A program made the position numbers and the translations under genes. The notes under the pieces were generated by a model. It saw only the letters and a list, made by a program, of their open reading frames with translations. It ran no database searches and was not told the DNA's origin. DNA of 64,000 nt from a bacterium (lineage in GTDB: Bacteria > Electryoneota > Electryoneia > Electryoneales > Electryoneaceae), in the NCBI GenBank assembly GCA_020444265.1, contig JAHLLH010000001.1, forward strand, positions 186,001 to 250,000, written 5' to 3'. This document shows, in pieces, positions 25,772 through 35,126 of the stretch (position 1 is the stretch's first letter; each line of letters opens with the position of its first letter).

Positions 25772-27268
25772 TTATTCCGTCCAGCCGCGACTTCGTTCGA
25801 TGGCCTTCGCCCACTGGAGTTTGAGTCGATCCAATCGATCATCCTCTGGGGTGGGCTCAAAGCGCGCGTCCTCCTGCCAAAGCCCGTCAAGTTCCTCTTC
25901 ACTCTGCCAGACTCCTGTGGCTCGTCCCGCGAGGAAGGCTGCTCCCAAAGCGGTCGATTCGGTGACCTGGGGACGCAGCAACGGCACTCCCACCAGATCC
26001 GCCTGCACCTGCATCAACAGGTTGTTCACTGTCGCTCCGCCATCAACACGAAGTTGCCCGAGTTCGCTACCCGCATCCGAACGCATGGCGCCCAGCACAT
26101 CCTGGCACTGCAAGGCAATGCTCTCGAGGGCAGCCCGGGCGATGTGAGCCCTGGTGGTTCCACGACTCAGCCCAAACATCGCACCACGAGCATCCTGATC
26201 CCAGTAAGGTGCCCCCAGGCCGGTGAAGGCTGGGACAAAGACAACACCGCCGCTGTCCGGCACGGACGAGGCCAGCTCCTCGATCTCGAAGGAAGATTCG
26301 ATCAGCCCAAGTCCATCACGCAGCCATTGGATCAGAGCGCCAGCGATGAACACACTTCCCTCCAGCGCATAGTGGACATCTCGTCCGATCTTCCAGCCAA
26401 TGGTCGTGACAAGGTTGTGTCTGGAGTCACGGGGTTTGGACCCGGTGTTCAGCATCAGGAAGGCGCCGGTGCCATAAGTATTTTTTGCCATACCCGAGTG
26501 ACGGCATCGTTGCCCGTATAGCGCCGCATGCTGGTCACCGACGATCCCGGCAATCGGGATGGAACCTGGTAGAATGGAGCCAGCGCACTCCGCCACAATC
26601 CCACTGCAGTCCACTATCCGAGGCAGGATGGATCGTGGAATGTTGAAGAGTGCAAGAAGCTCCTCGTCCCAGTCGAGGGATCGGATGTTAAAGAGCATTG
26701 TCCGGCTGGCATTGGTCACATCCGTGACATGCTCACGACCCTCCGTCAACTTCCAGATCAGCCAGGTGTCAACTGTCCCGAACGCAAGGAATCCGTCCTT
26801 CGCCAAGTCACGCGCTCCCTCGACCTGGTCAAGGATCCATGCCAGTTTGCTGGCGGAGAAATAGGCGTCAATCGGCAGGCCGGTCCTTTCACGGATCATC
26901 GCTTCGTAACCCTGCTCTTTCAGCGCATCGCAGGTGGCCGATGTGCGGCGATCCTGCCAAACGAGAGCGTTGTGAATCGGTTTGCCTGTGCGACGGTCCC
27001 ATACGATAGTCGTTTCACGTTGATTGGTGATCCCGATTCCGGATAGATTTGTCGATAGGATACCTGCCTGCTCAACCGCTTGATGCAGCACCTTGAGCTG
27101 GCTATTCCAGATCTCTTCCGCATCGTGTTCGACCCAGCCGGGTTGTGGGAAATGCTGGGTGAATTCGCATTGGGCTACACTTCGGATGGCGCCATGCTGG
27201 TCGACCACGAGGGCACGCGAACTCGTGGTTCCCTGGTCGAGGGCGAGAATAAATTGTGGGTCGGGCAT
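25772..27268 (-). CDS. glpK: Glycerol kinase
   Basis: 498 residues from an ATG with GGAGG upstream; the frame extends to 27352 without support. The FGGY-family features are complete: phosphate loop [11 protein letters not shown] at the start, [14 protein letters not shown] for glycerol contact, catalytic region [13 protein letters not shown], and [20 protein letters not shown]. It phosphorylates glycerol to glycerol 3-phosphate with ATP. No glpF or glpD is adjacent; instead a barrel-like protein follows at 25748. Confidence 0.96.
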   Translation of the reverse strand: MPDPQFILALDQGTTSSRALVVDQHGAIRSVAQCEFTQHFPQPGWVEHDAEEIWNSQLKVLHQAVEQAGILSTNLSGIGITNQRETTIVWDRRTGKPIHNALVWQDRRTSATCDALKEQGYEAMIRERTGLPIDAYFSASKLAWILDQVEGARDLAKDGFLAFGTVDTWLIWKLTEGREHVTDVTNASRTMLFNIRSLDWDEELLALFNIPRSILPRIVDCSGIVAECAGSILPGSIPIAGIVGDQHAALYGQRCRHSGMAKNTYGTGAFLMLNTGSKPRDSRHNLVTTIGWKIGRDVHYALEGSVFIAGALIQWLRDGLGLIESSFEIEELASSVPDSGGVVFVPAFTGLGAPYWDQDARGAMFGLSRGTTRAHIARAALESIALQCQDVLGAMRSDAGSELGQLRVDGGATVNNLLMQVQADLVGVPLLRPQVTESTALGAAFLAGRATGVWQSEEELDGLWQEDARFEPTPEDDRLDRLKLQWAKAIERSRGWTE

Positions 27269-27356
27269 ACTACCTCCGGTCGGGATGAACAAAAGGTAGG
27301 GCGATCCATTCAATGGGGGGAGTTTCTGACAGGAACTTGTGGAATTTCTCAAAGAA

Positions 27357-27384
27357 AACGCCCCTGCTTTTAAACGGGGCGTTT
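27357..27384. terminator. Terminator of the DUF2239 gene
   Basis: AAACGCCCC and GGGGCGTTT form a 9-bp stem just past the minus-strand stop at 27388; read on that strand the hairpin is followed by TTTTCTTTG. Confidence 0.85.
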
Positions 27385-27387
27385 CAT

Positions 27388-27981
27388 TTACTTATCTGTG
27401 TGTTGAATTCGCTCGAATCGTTTTCGTGCGTAGTCACGGACATCGTCCGGCCAACTTTCGGTGTGTTTCTGGAAAGCTGCTTTGTCCACTGCATACAAGG
27501 CACGGGTGGCCTCTTCAAATCCGCTGAAGTCGCTGGCCATGTCCCAGAGAAAACGGTCCAAGGCGGCTTGCAGGTCACGACGGCTCACGTTTTCCGATTC
27601 GAGACGGCGCGCCTCGTCCACCAGCCTTCGTAATGTCGCCGAAGCCCCTCCACGTTGATTGGCGAGCCATTGCCAGTGACGCGGTAGCAACGTCACTTCC
27701 TTGGACGCCACTCCGAGCTTCGGGCGGCCCGGTCCCTTCTGCGGCGGTGGGGGAGGATCGTCCCCGACAACCGGGTGAAGGGGGAGACGTTCCAGAACCT
27801 CCGCAATCGATCCACGCAGATCGAGATCAAAGACCTGCCCATTGCTCTCGCGATACATGGCAAGCCGGTCGTTGGTCCTGCTGTCCGTTGCTTTTTTCGC
27901 TGCTGTAGCAACAGTTCGTAAATCACCCTCTGCTACGAGGCTGGTGCCAACAAAAAGGGTGAACTGTTCACTCGTATTCAT
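27388..27981 (-). CDS. DUF2239 family protein
   Basis: 197 residues, ribosome site AGGA seven bases before the ATG. The N-terminus [15 protein letters not shown], the central proline stretch with [17 protein letters not shown], and [27 protein letters not shown] match DUF2239, a family of unknown function; the GRPKLGV segment resembles an AT-hook-like basic patch and the following part a ribbon-helix-helix-like region. Its promoter carries two copies of the TTACCCGGGTAA operator, so it belongs to the small regulon described under the findings. The DNA-binding idea is inference. Confidence 0.85.
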   Translation of the reverse strand: MNTSEQFTLFVGTSLVAEGDLRTVATAAKKATDSRTNDRLAMYRESNGQVFDLDLRGSIAEVLERLPLHPVVGDDPPPPPQKGPGRPKLGVASKEVTLLPRHWQWLANQRGGASATLRRLVDEARRLESENVSRRDLQAALDRFLWDMASDFSGFEEATRALYAVDKAAFQKHTESWPDDVRDYARKRFERIQHTDK

Positions 27982-28017
27982 CGTTCGTTCCTGCTCATGG
28001 TTTGTGACAAGGGCTTC

Positions 28018-28060
28018 AATATACCCGGGTAAATTAGTGGAGTCAATATTACCCGGGTAA
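28018..28060 (-). promoter_or_regulatory. Promoter with two TTACCCGGGTAA operators (DUF2239 gene)
   Basis: On the minus strand, TTGACT (28046-28041), a 17-base spacer and TATATT (28023-28018) form a sigma-70 promoter. One palindrome (TACCCGGGTA, 28022-28031) covers the end of the spacer and the -10; a second (TTACCCGGGTAA, 28049-28060) abuts the -35. Their centres are 28 bp apart. The layout is that of repression by blocked polymerase binding. The same block is found at 50473. Confidence 0.8.
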
Positions 28061-28211
28061 TACAGGAGCCGTTAAAGGACTTGGACGGAGCCACGGGGCG
28101 GCCTCTACCGGACTGATCCTTGTGCCACCATTGTGCTCTGGGTAGGTTAGACGCTGAGACGAATTTTCATTCTCGAGTCGCTGCTGTTTTCTCTTGGGAT
28201 TCTGGACGATC

Positions 28212-30593
28212 ATGATCAAGCTGACGCGATCCGCTCTCATCGCCTGCCTCCTGCTGACCCTGGTTCTGCCAGAAGGATTGTTCGCCGACACCATGAACGC
28301 ACGCGCTCTGGGTGAAGTTCAAGGTTGGGTGACTCAGGCTGATGGGACACCCATAGCAGGTGCTGCGGTTCACCTCGTTGGTACATCGTTCGGCGGACAG
28401 ACCGACCTGAGTGGCAGCTTTCTACTCGCACGCATTCTAGCCGGTAGTTGGACAGTGGAGGTGACTCACCTCGGTTATGAACGAAACGTTCTGGCAAATG
28501 TTCGAATCCGGGCAGAACAATCAACCAATCTCGGTAGTATTCAGCTTCAGCCAGCCGTCCACAGCCTCGATCCTGCCACCTGGACAGTCCGTCGCTCCCA
28601 TCTGCAACAGGATGATATCCTCGAGCCATCCAGTTCAGTCGATCTGGCCTCTATTCGTCTTGTGCAACCAGCGAGCAGTGCTGAGGTTCTCCGTGAACAG
28701 CCCGGAATTCAGATTCAGAAGACCAGTCACGGTGGTGGGCACGCCATCGTACGCGGGATGACCTCGAATCGGGTCCTGCTGCTGACCGATGGCATCCGGA
28801 TGAACAATTCAACCTACCGTCTCGGCAACCATCCCTACCTGACCATGATTGACCCGAACGGTCTGGAGAGCATCGACCTCGTGCGCGGACCCGGTTCCGT
28901 TTTGCATGGGAGCGATGCGCTGGGAGGCGCAGTCAACATGATTACCCGGTCGGCGACTTTTGCTGATTCCGGGGTGACTGCGGGTTTCGAGCTGTTGGGT
29001 CGAGTGGCGACTGCGGATGATGAAAGGACTCGTCACGTAACCTTCAGCGTTGCTTCCCGTGTGGCGAGCCTCTTCCTCAGCACGGGATTATCCCAGTTTG
29101 GAGATCTTCGCCGTGGGGAAAACGGGGAAACAGTCATCGATCCTGTGCCGCCCGTTCGGCAGACGCCGACCGGGTTCGATGCAACTCATCTGGTTGCAAA
29201 CCTTAGAGTCCGTTTGACGCCTCTGCTGGAACTGCACCTGGGCCACCAACGGACCAATCGTCCCGAAGTACCGCGTTATGACAAGTACCTCAATGGTGGG
29301 GATTTTCGTTGGCTCTACACTCCGCAACGACGTGAACTGACCTATCTCCGCTTCCGCTTGACCACTGGCGGGACCTGGTTGAAAGCGATAGAGGCGACCG
29401 CATCCCTGCACCACCAGGCGGAAGGGCGTTCCACTCAGGACACGCCCGAGGATCTGCGTACGAACGAGTTCGATGAGGTCCACACCCTCGGTTTCAGCCT
29501 CGTAAGCGATTGGCAGTGGCGTAAGCATCAAGTTGTCGCCGGATTCGACAGCTACCAGGATGCCGTCCAAAGTAGCCGAATCCTTATTGATTTGGCGGGA
29601 CTCCGTTCAGTAGACAACCGGGGTCGTTTCCCTGATGATGCTCGCTATACCTCCAACGGCCTCTTCGTACAGGATCGGTACGAGTTGCAGGATCATCTCG
29701 TTCTGCTGGGCGGTATGCGTTACAGCCAGTTTTCGACACACTTTGATACTCCTGGCGTGGGAATGGTGTTCGAGGATGTCCATTTGAGCTTCCAGGCATT
29801 CACTCTCAGCGGGGGTGTACGGTACGATGTTTCTGGTCCGCTCGCACTCAGCAGCAGCTTATCCCAGGGCTTCCGTGCGCCGAATCTTGGCGATATGGCA
29901 AAGTTGGGTGAGTCGAAAGGTGCCACTTTCGAAGTTCCCAACCGGGACTTGGAACCGGAACGAGTTCTCACTTGGGATGTTGGTCTCGATGTCGAATCCT
30001 GGCTGCTGAATGCACGTCTGCACGGCTACCTCACCCGAATTGGCGGAATCATGAGCAGCGTCCCCACGACCTGGCAGGGAGATGATCAGGTTATTATCGG
30101 GGACGATGTCTACGATGTCCGTCGCAAGGAAAACGTGGGCGAGGGCATCATTCGCGGCGTTGAATGGCAGGGGGTGATCCTGCCGCGTGAGCGTGTCCAG
30201 CTTCGGGCCATCGCGACATGGACCTGGGGGCAGAACACCACCCTCGATGAACCGTTCGATGGTATTCCGCCCTTTATCGGAACAGTTGGATTGCAGTTCA
30301 CATCTGATCCGGGCAGATGGACCATTGAGCCTTACTTGCGATTCGCCGGCAAACAGGACCGCCTGTCGAGCGACGACAAGGATGATGATCGCATTCCCAT
30401 TGGCGGAACTCCCGGCTGGATCACCTGGAACCTGCGCGCACAAACTCCAGAATGGCACGGAGTTCGAGTGACGGTGGCATTGCAGAATCTCACTGATCTG
30501 AATTACCGTGTGCATGCGTCCGGGATCAACGCACCAGGTCGTCACCTGGTACTGACAATGGGATGGCGTCCCGAGGTTGTTCGGATCCAGTAG
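28212..30593 (+). CDS. TonB-dependent outer-membrane receptor with carboxypeptidase-regulatory-like N-domain
   Basis: 793 residues. A signal peptide (SALIACLLLTLVLPEGLFA) is followed by a beta-sandwich of the carboxypeptidase regulatory type (GWVTQADGTPIAGAAVHLVG, about 40-110). The plug domain has LREQPGIQIQKTSHGGGHAIVRGM, then LLLTDGIRMN and DLVRGPGSVLHGSDALGG, and a 22-strand barrel is expected to the end, which finishes in an aromatic-rich strand. It should import a siderophore, cobalamin or similar ligand with energy from TonB; none of the TonB genes are here. A TTG at 28194 is an alternative start. The ribosome site is weak. Confidence 0.92.
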   Translation: MIKLTRSALIACLLLTLVLPEGLFADTMNARALGEVQGWVTQADGTPIAGAAVHLVGTSFGGQTDLSGSFLLARILAGSWTVEVTHLGYERNVLANVRIRAEQSTNLGSIQLQPAVHSLDPATWTVRRSHLQQDDILEPSSSVDLASIRLVQPASSAEVLREQPGIQIQKTSHGGGHAIVRGMTSNRVLLLTDGIRMNNSTYRLGNHPYLTMIDPNGLESIDLVRGPGSVLHGSDALGGAVNMITRSATFADSGVTAGFELLGRVATADDERTRHVTFSVASRVASLFLSTGLSQFGDLRRGENGETVIDPVPPVRQTPTGFDATHLVANLRVRLTPLLELHLGHQRTNRPEVPRYDKYLNGGDFRWLYTPQRRELTYLRFRLTTGGTWLKAIEATASLHHQAEGRSTQDTPEDLRTNEFDEVHTLGFSLVSDWQWRKHQVVAGFDSYQDAVQSSRILIDLAGLRSVDNRGRFPDDARYTSNGLFVQDRYELQDHLVLLGGMRYSQFSTHFDTPGVGMVFEDVHLSFQAFTLSGGVRYDVSGPLALSSSLSQGFRAPNLGDMAKLGESKGATFEVPNRDLEPERVLTWDVGLDVESWLLNARLHGYLTRIGGIMSSVPTTWQGDDQVIIGDDVYDVRRKENVGEGIIRGVEWQGVILPRERVQLRAIATWTWGQNTTLDEPFDGIPPFIGTVGLQFTSDPGRWTIEPYLRFAGKQDRLSSDDKDDDRIPIGGTPGWITWNLRAQTPEWHGVRVTVALQNLTDLNYRVHASGINAPGRHLVLTMGWRPEVVRIQ

Positions 30594-30639
30594 GCAATTC
30601 GCTGGGGGGCAGCAAGAGAGCGAGAGAAAGGTACTGCCC

Positions 30640-31263
30640 ATGTATATCCCCGATCATTTTCGATGTACCGACCGCGATACCGTCTTCGATCTGCTCGATG
30701 AGACCATGTTCGGTCTCTTTTTAACAGGCGAGGATGCTACCTGGCTACCCTTTATCGTGTTGGACCGGAATCCTGGCCAAATCTTTGCCCACTTCGCACG
30801 ATCCAATCCGCATGCGAGGCACATCGGCAGCGGTGCTGAATCAACTCTGATGGTGCAGGGTCCCCATTGCTACATCTCGCCAAACCAGTACCGCCACCAG
30901 CAGACCGTACCCACCTGGAACTTCCTCGCCGTCCAGCTGAAAGGTCGTCTCATAGATCTCGATCAAGAGCAGCTGATCCCACTGATGAAGCAGCAGATCG
31001 AGGTGTACGAGGGAGAGGAGGGGTGGTCCTATTCCGGGCTGGAAGAAGGCTATTTTGATCGAGTGACCCAGGGTGTAGTTGGCTTCCTCTTCGAGATCGG
31101 TTCCTTTGATGCCAAGTTTAAACTGAACCAGAAGAAGAGGCGGAGTGACCAGGAGTCGGTGATCTCGTCCCTGAAGCAGGGAAAAGGAGATGAGCCAGAG
31201 GTTGCGCGGTGGATGCAACGACTGACTCTCGGGAACCCGTTTACAAAACCAGACGAAGATTAA
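30640..31263 (+). CDS. PaiB-like FMN-binding negative transcriptional regulator
   Basis: 207 residues from an ATG with AAAGG nine bases before it. The opening MYIPDHFRCTDRDTVFDLLDE and the later FIVLDRN, HFARSNPHAR, WNFLAVQLKG fit the PaiB family, whose split-barrel fold resembles flavin reductases. Bacillus PaiB represses sporulation and degradative enzyme genes together with the acetyltransferase PaiA. Here a GNAT protein follows 18 bases downstream, which parallels the PaiA-PaiB pairing. A C-terminal basic region (KLNQKKRRSDQES) could contact DNA. Confidence 0.85.
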   Translation: MYIPDHFRCTDRDTVFDLLDETMFGLFLTGEDATWLPFIVLDRNPGQIFAHFARSNPHARHIGSGAESTLMVQGPHCYISPNQYRHQQTVPTWNFLAVQLKGRLIDLDQEQLIPLMKQQIEVYEGEEGWSYSGLEEGYFDRVTQGVVGFLFEIGSFDAKFKLNQKKRRSDQESVISSLKQGKGDEPEVARWMQRLTLGNPFTKPDED

Positions 31264-31281
31264 TCTGAGGTGGGGGAGGAT

Positions 31282-32028
31282 ATGGAGATTCTTGATGTAA
31301 ACGTTTCGAATGTTGATGAACTCGGCTTCTTCTGCTACATGTCGAAGAAGAAGAGCGAAGGTTATCAGCGAAAACTCGCCTGGGTGAAGGAACGTTTCGC
31401 CGAAGGGTTAAGGATCAAGCTTCTTAAGCTTCCAGATCGTGGCTTCATCGAATACATGCCAGCAGAGAAGGCGTGGCGTGCGGTCAACGCAGATGGCTAC
31501 ATGGTCATCCACTGCCTCTGGATCGTCGGCAAGAGTAAAAAGCAGGGGCATGGCAAAGCTCTGCTGAAGGCTTGTCTTGAAGATGCCCGAGCTGCCGGTA
31601 AAAAGGGAGTCGCAGTTGTCTGTGGTGGCAATTGGCTGACCTCTCCGAAGTTCTTTGCCAAACAGGGATTTGTTGAAGCAGACCGTCTCGATCCCTCTTT
31701 CACACTGATGGCCTTCCGTTTCGATGAAAATACTCCTCTACCCAGTTTCCCGGACGGATGGGAGGATCATGCGAAAAAGGCGGGGAATGGGCTGACTATC
31801 TATCGAACCGACCAGTGTCCCTACATCACAGATGCGGTCGCCATGGCCGAACAGACTGCAGACAAAGCGGGGGTTGCCTGCAACGTGGTCGAACTGGAAT
31901 CCAGCGAGCAGGTCAGAAAAGAGACCCCAACGCCTTTTGGTGTCTTCGGCCTCGTTCAGGACGGCTGCCTGTTGAGCTACCACTACCAACTCGAGAAGGA
32001 TCTATTGCCAAAACTGAAGGGTAAATAG
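31282..32028 (+). CDS. GNAT acetyltransferase with C-terminal YoaP-like domain
   Basis: 248 residues; GGGGGAGG precedes the ATG at 31282 (a GTG at 31270 is possible). The GNAT domain spans about 1-150, with the acetyl-CoA loop in WIVGKSKKQGHGKALLKACLEDA. The C-terminal part (about 165-248) contains YRTDQCPYITDAVAMAEQTA, a Cys-containing thioredoxin-fold-like segment seen in YoaP proteins. The substrate is unknown. It is translationally close to the PaiB-like gene and ends before a terminator at 32090. Confidence 0.82.
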   Translation: MEILDVNVSNVDELGFFCYMSKKKSEGYQRKLAWVKERFAEGLRIKLLKLPDRGFIEYMPAEKAWRAVNADGYMVIHCLWIVGKSKKQGHGKALLKACLEDARAAGKKGVAVVCGGNWLTSPKFFAKQGFVEADRLDPSFTLMAFRFDENTPLPSFPDGWEDHAKKAGNGLTIYRTDQCPYITDAVAMAEQTADKAGVACNVVELESSEQVRKETPTPFGVFGLVQDGCLLSYHYQLEKDLLPKLKGK

Positions 32029-32089
32029 GTAGCTGATCGGCTGTTGAGACAGTCCGAAAACCTTTCTATAAGCTTGATAAGAGGTGACA

Positions 32090-32120
32090 AGCCGACTCTC
32101 TGAGCTGAGAGCGGCTTTTC
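32090..32120 (+). terminator. Intrinsic terminator
   Basis: AGCCG-A-CTCTC pairs with GAGAG-CGGCT (one bulged base), followed by TTTTCTCTT, ending the PaiB-GNAT transcript. Confidence 0.75.
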
Positions 32121-32144
32121 TCTTGCGTCCCGAATCGCTTTATC

Positions 32145-32165
32145 GTATCATATACCTAGTGATAC
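32145..32165. promoter_or_regulatory. Probable PadR operator
   Basis: GTATCA-N9-TGATAC is an inverted repeat 21 bases before the PadR start codon. PadR regulators of this class bind such sites over their own promoter. Confidence 0.6.
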
Positions 32166-32186
32166 AAAGTATTGTGAGAGGCAAGT

Positions 32187-32534
32187 ATGGAGAGTGTCAG
32201 GCGGGAGTTGAAACGCGGGACGATTGAGCTGGTCTTGCTCACCTTGCTGCGGCAGGAAGAGCGGTATGGCTACGACATCGTCTCGACGCTGGAAGAACAG
32301 GGGGGCGAGTTCTTCCGGATTAAGGAGGGTACCCTCTACCCGGTGCTGTATCGGCTTGAGGATGATGGTTACATCGAATCCTACCGCAGCAATCCAAAGC
32401 GAGGAGTGCCGAGGAAGTACTACCGGTTGACCTCGGCTGGGCAGTCACGTCACAGCGAGCTGGTTTCAGAGTGGAATGCCTTCAGGAAGGTCGTTGACGG
32501 CTTTCTGAACAGCAGGGAGGACGAAGATGAGTAA
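32187..32534 (+). CDS. PadR-family transcriptional regulator
   Basis: 115 residues with GAGG before the ATG. The winged helix is typical: RGTIELVLLTLLRQEERYGYDIVSTLEE, then FRIKEGTLYPVLYRLEDDGYIES and the wing RKYYRLTSAG. A short acidic tail replaces a long C-terminal domain, so it is a subfamily-2 PadR. It overlaps the next gene by 8 bases, so the two are coupled, and the inverted repeat at 32145 suggests autorepression. Confidence 0.93.
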   Translation: MESVRRELKRGTIELVLLTLLRQEERYGYDIVSTLEEQGGEFFRIKEGTLYPVLYRLEDDGYIESYRSNPKRGVPRKYYRLTSAGQSRHSELVSEWNAFRKVVDGFLNSREDEDE

Positions 32535-33309
32535 AATCGATCGATTTATTCATGATGTGCAATTGCATCTTGCAGCCCCGAAACGGGATAAAGAACGCTT
32601 TCTGAACGATTTGGATGATCAGGCGCGCGAAATGCTGGAGAGCGGACTGAGCGAAACAGAGGTTCTGAAACGATTGGGTTCCGCGGAGGAGATTGCTTCG
32701 GAGTTTATGCAACAGCGTGAGCTTCAGTATGCCGGGATCATCCCACGTTTCTTTGCGTTCATGGTGGATGCGGCTATTTCGACCATGTTCATTTTCCCCG
32801 GTGTTTTTCTCCTGGTGTTGTTGCCAATGGGGCTGGTGGATGGTGGTGTCTTCTGGTCGTTCAACTGGAACTCGGTGAATCCGCCGCGACTCGAACTGAG
32901 TTACATCCAGTTTGGTATTGTTTTGTTGGCTGGGTTGACTGCGACCGGGATTGCCCTCTTTTACTTCCCTGTGATGGAGCACATGTTCGGTTGGACGATC
33001 GGGAAGCGGGTCTTTGGCATGCGAGTACTGCGTGAGGATGGCACCCCGGTCGGTCTGGGTGCTGCGTTTGTTCGTCGCCTATCCTACTATTTCGACATCC
33101 TCGCACTCGATGCGATCTTCGTTCCATTCACCAAGATGCGTCAACGGGCGTTTGACCGTGTCGCGGGTACCGTTGTGGTGAAGGATGGCGAACCCTCCTG
33201 GCTGGGCATTCTGCTGTTCTTTGTCCTGGCAGCCATTCTAACGGTCTTGGGTATCTATACGATAATCGTTCTTTCGGCGATGCCCGAGCCGATCATCGGC
33301 CACTTCTAG
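32527..33309 (+). CDS. RDD-family membrane protein with DUF1700-like N-terminus
   Basis: 260 residues. The first 60 residues (FLNDLDDQAREMLESGLSETEVLKRLGSAEEIASEF) are a soluble helical unit as in DUF1700 proteins, often encoded beside PadR regulators. The rest is an RDD domain: GIIPRFFAFMVDAAIS, several membrane helices, and TIGKRVFGMRV with RRLSYYFD, ending in a last helix. The pair is known from many genomes but its physiological role is unclear; envelope stress or transport has been suggested for RDD proteins. Confidence 0.85.
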   Translation: MSKIDRFIHDVQLHLAAPKRDKERFLNDLDDQAREMLESGLSETEVLKRLGSAEEIASEFMQQRELQYAGIIPRFFAFMVDAAISTMFIFPGVFLLVLLPMGLVDGGVFWSFNWNSVNPPRLELSYIQFGIVLLAGLTATGIALFYFPVMEHMFGWTIGKRVFGMRVLREDGTPVGLGAAFVRRLSYYFDILALDAIFVPFTKMRQRAFDRVAGTVVVKDGEPSWLGILLFFVLAAILTVLGIYTIIVLSAMPEPIIGHF

Positions 33310-33327
33310 TCATTTCGATCCTTTTAG

Positions 33328-33360
33328 AGGGTGCTGATCTCATGTCAGCACCCTTTTTCT
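33328..33360 (+). terminator. Intrinsic terminator after the PadR-RDD pair
   Basis: AGGGTGCTGA pairs with TCAGCACCCT and is followed by TTTTCTTT. Confidence 0.85.
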
Positions 33361-33434
33361 TTGTCACATTGTTTTGCCGGCATGTAGCAAGTATCATTCG
33401 GGTTATCGCAACCAGCCCCGCAAGAGGACATGAC

Positions 33435-34961
33435 GTGAGCTCTGAGTCAAGAACTAGTACCGCTTCAAAGGCGGGGAAGAAGTGGATCATCTTCGGGCTG
33501 ATGATCAGTGTTGCCCTGTCTGCAATAGATATGACGATTGTCACCACTGCGTTACCGACTATCGTTGCCCAGTTGTCGGGGGTTGAGCTGTACAGTTGGC
33601 TGGTGTCGGTCTATTTACTCACTTCTACAACGACTGTCCCGCTTTACGGCCAGCTTGCGGATAATTATGGCCGTAAACCGATCCTGCTCTTCGGCATCGT
33701 TCTCTTCACGCTCGCTTCCGTTGCCTGTGCCCAGGCAGGAACTATGACCCAGTTAATTCTCTTCCGTGCCCTCCAGGGCGTTGGTGCCGGAGCCATCCTG
33801 CCGATGACCATGACCATCATCGGCGATGTTTTTACCATCGAGGAACGGGCGCGATACCAGGGCTTCTTCAGCGGTGTATGGGGGGTGTCCAGCATTGTCG
33901 GGCCAGCACTCGGAGCATTCATCCTCACCGTCTGGTCGTGGCATGGCATCTTCCTGATAAACCTTCCGATTGGAGTATTGGCCCTCTTTCTGATCATTCG
34001 ATTTTATCACGAGGAAAAGCAGTCAAGTCACCGTTCGGTGGATATCTGGGGTGCGCTGCTGCTGACGGGTGGGGTTGGTTCCTTGCTCCTGGCGATTGAG
34101 GGAATCAAAGGGCTTGAGCAGTATAGCCTGCTGCTCTACCTGGTCGCTGCGGTCGGACTGACCGTCTTGGTGCTGGTGGAACGGCGAGTTTCCAGCCCAA
34201 TCCTGCCGCTCGAGGTGATTCGTCAACGAGTCATCGGCGTCAGCTATGGGGTCACTCTGCTTGCCGGCATGCTCCAGTTCGGGGTGACCGCCTTTATCCC
34301 ACTCTTTGTCCAGGGGGCAATGGGGGGAACCCCGGCGAGTGTTGGGATGACCATGGCCCCGATGGCGATTGGCTGGCCAATTGGCAGTGTCCTAAGCGGT
34401 CGCCTGATCCTGAAGTACGGCTACAAGCGGGTGATGACTATTGGACTCTTCGCCGGTGTTCTTGCGGCCTTCTCTCTGCTACTTGTCGACGCGACGGTCA
34501 CCTTGCCGGTGATTGTGGGCATTGTCACGATTACAGGCTTCTCGATGGGACTGACTTCGACACCCCTAATTATCGCCGTGCAAAACGCTGTGGATTGGCA
34601 AAAGCGTGGCAGCACAACAGCTCTCGCCCAATTCAGCCGGACAATCGGGGGTGTGGTTGGAGTAGCGGTCATGGGTGGATTGATCAATAATCGACTGGCC
34701 ACATCACTCGCTTCGTCTCCAGTTACATCGGGTGTGAATGCGGAGAAGCTCCTGCGTGACATGCTCGAGCCTTCGGCACGTGCCGGATACAGCGTGGAAG
34801 TGCTGGATACAGTTCGTTCCCTGCTGGCGTCAGCTCTCCACTCGGCCTACTACCTTCCGTTTGTCGCGATACTTCTAGCGTTTCTTCTGTTGATGCTGTT
34901 CTTTCCGGGTGGACGACTTCAGACCAACGAATCAGAATCAAGCAAGAAAGAACGAGCCTGA
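33435..34961 (+). CDS. MFS drug exporter, DHA2 (14-helix) family
   Basis: 508 residues from a GTG with AGAGG upstream; the ATG at 33342 lies inside the terminator of the previous operon and is rejected. Fourteen hydrophobic helices can be drawn. Motif A (GQLADNYGRKPILL) lies between helices 2 and 3, and the antiporter motif C (SSIVGPALGAF) is in helix 5. DAIDMTIVTTALP-like residues in helix 1 (LSAIDMTIVTTALPTI) are typical of EmrB/QacA. It exports drugs or other amphiphiles with protons. No adjacent regulator. Confidence 0.9.
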   Translation: MSSESRTSTASKAGKKWIIFGLMISVALSAIDMTIVTTALPTIVAQLSGVELYSWLVSVYLLTSTTTVPLYGQLADNYGRKPILLFGIVLFTLASVACAQAGTMTQLILFRALQGVGAGAILPMTMTIIGDVFTIEERARYQGFFSGVWGVSSIVGPALGAFILTVWSWHGIFLINLPIGVLALFLIIRFYHEEKQSSHRSVDIWGALLLTGGVGSLLLAIEGIKGLEQYSLLLYLVAAVGLTVLVLVERRVSSPILPLEVIRQRVIGVSYGVTLLAGMLQFGVTAFIPLFVQGAMGGTPASVGMTMAPMAIGWPIGSVLSGRLILKYGYKRVMTIGLFAGVLAAFSLLLVDATVTLPVIVGIVTITGFSMGLTSTPLIIAVQNAVDWQKRGSTTALAQFSRTIGGVVGVAVMGGLINNRLATSLASSPVTSGVNAEKLLRDMLEPSARAGYSVEVLDTVRSLLASALHSAYYLPFVAILLAFLLLMLFFPGGRLQTNESESSKKERA

Positions 34962-35126
34962 CTGGTCCAGAATACCGGCACCCATCGCTCTCCAAGCGCC
35001 ATGAGACCATCTCGAAGCTGTGGTACTTTCGTTCGGTATGCTTAACTTCTCGTACGACCGACGCGGTGAAGCGGCGTGCGAACCGGTTGACTTGACTCAC
35101 CGCATCGAACCGATCGAGGAGGTACC

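Noticed and set aside
33342-33434. ATG at 33342 as start of the MFS exporter
   Set aside because: It lies inside the terminator hairpin of the previous operon; the GTG at 33435 has a proper ribosome site.
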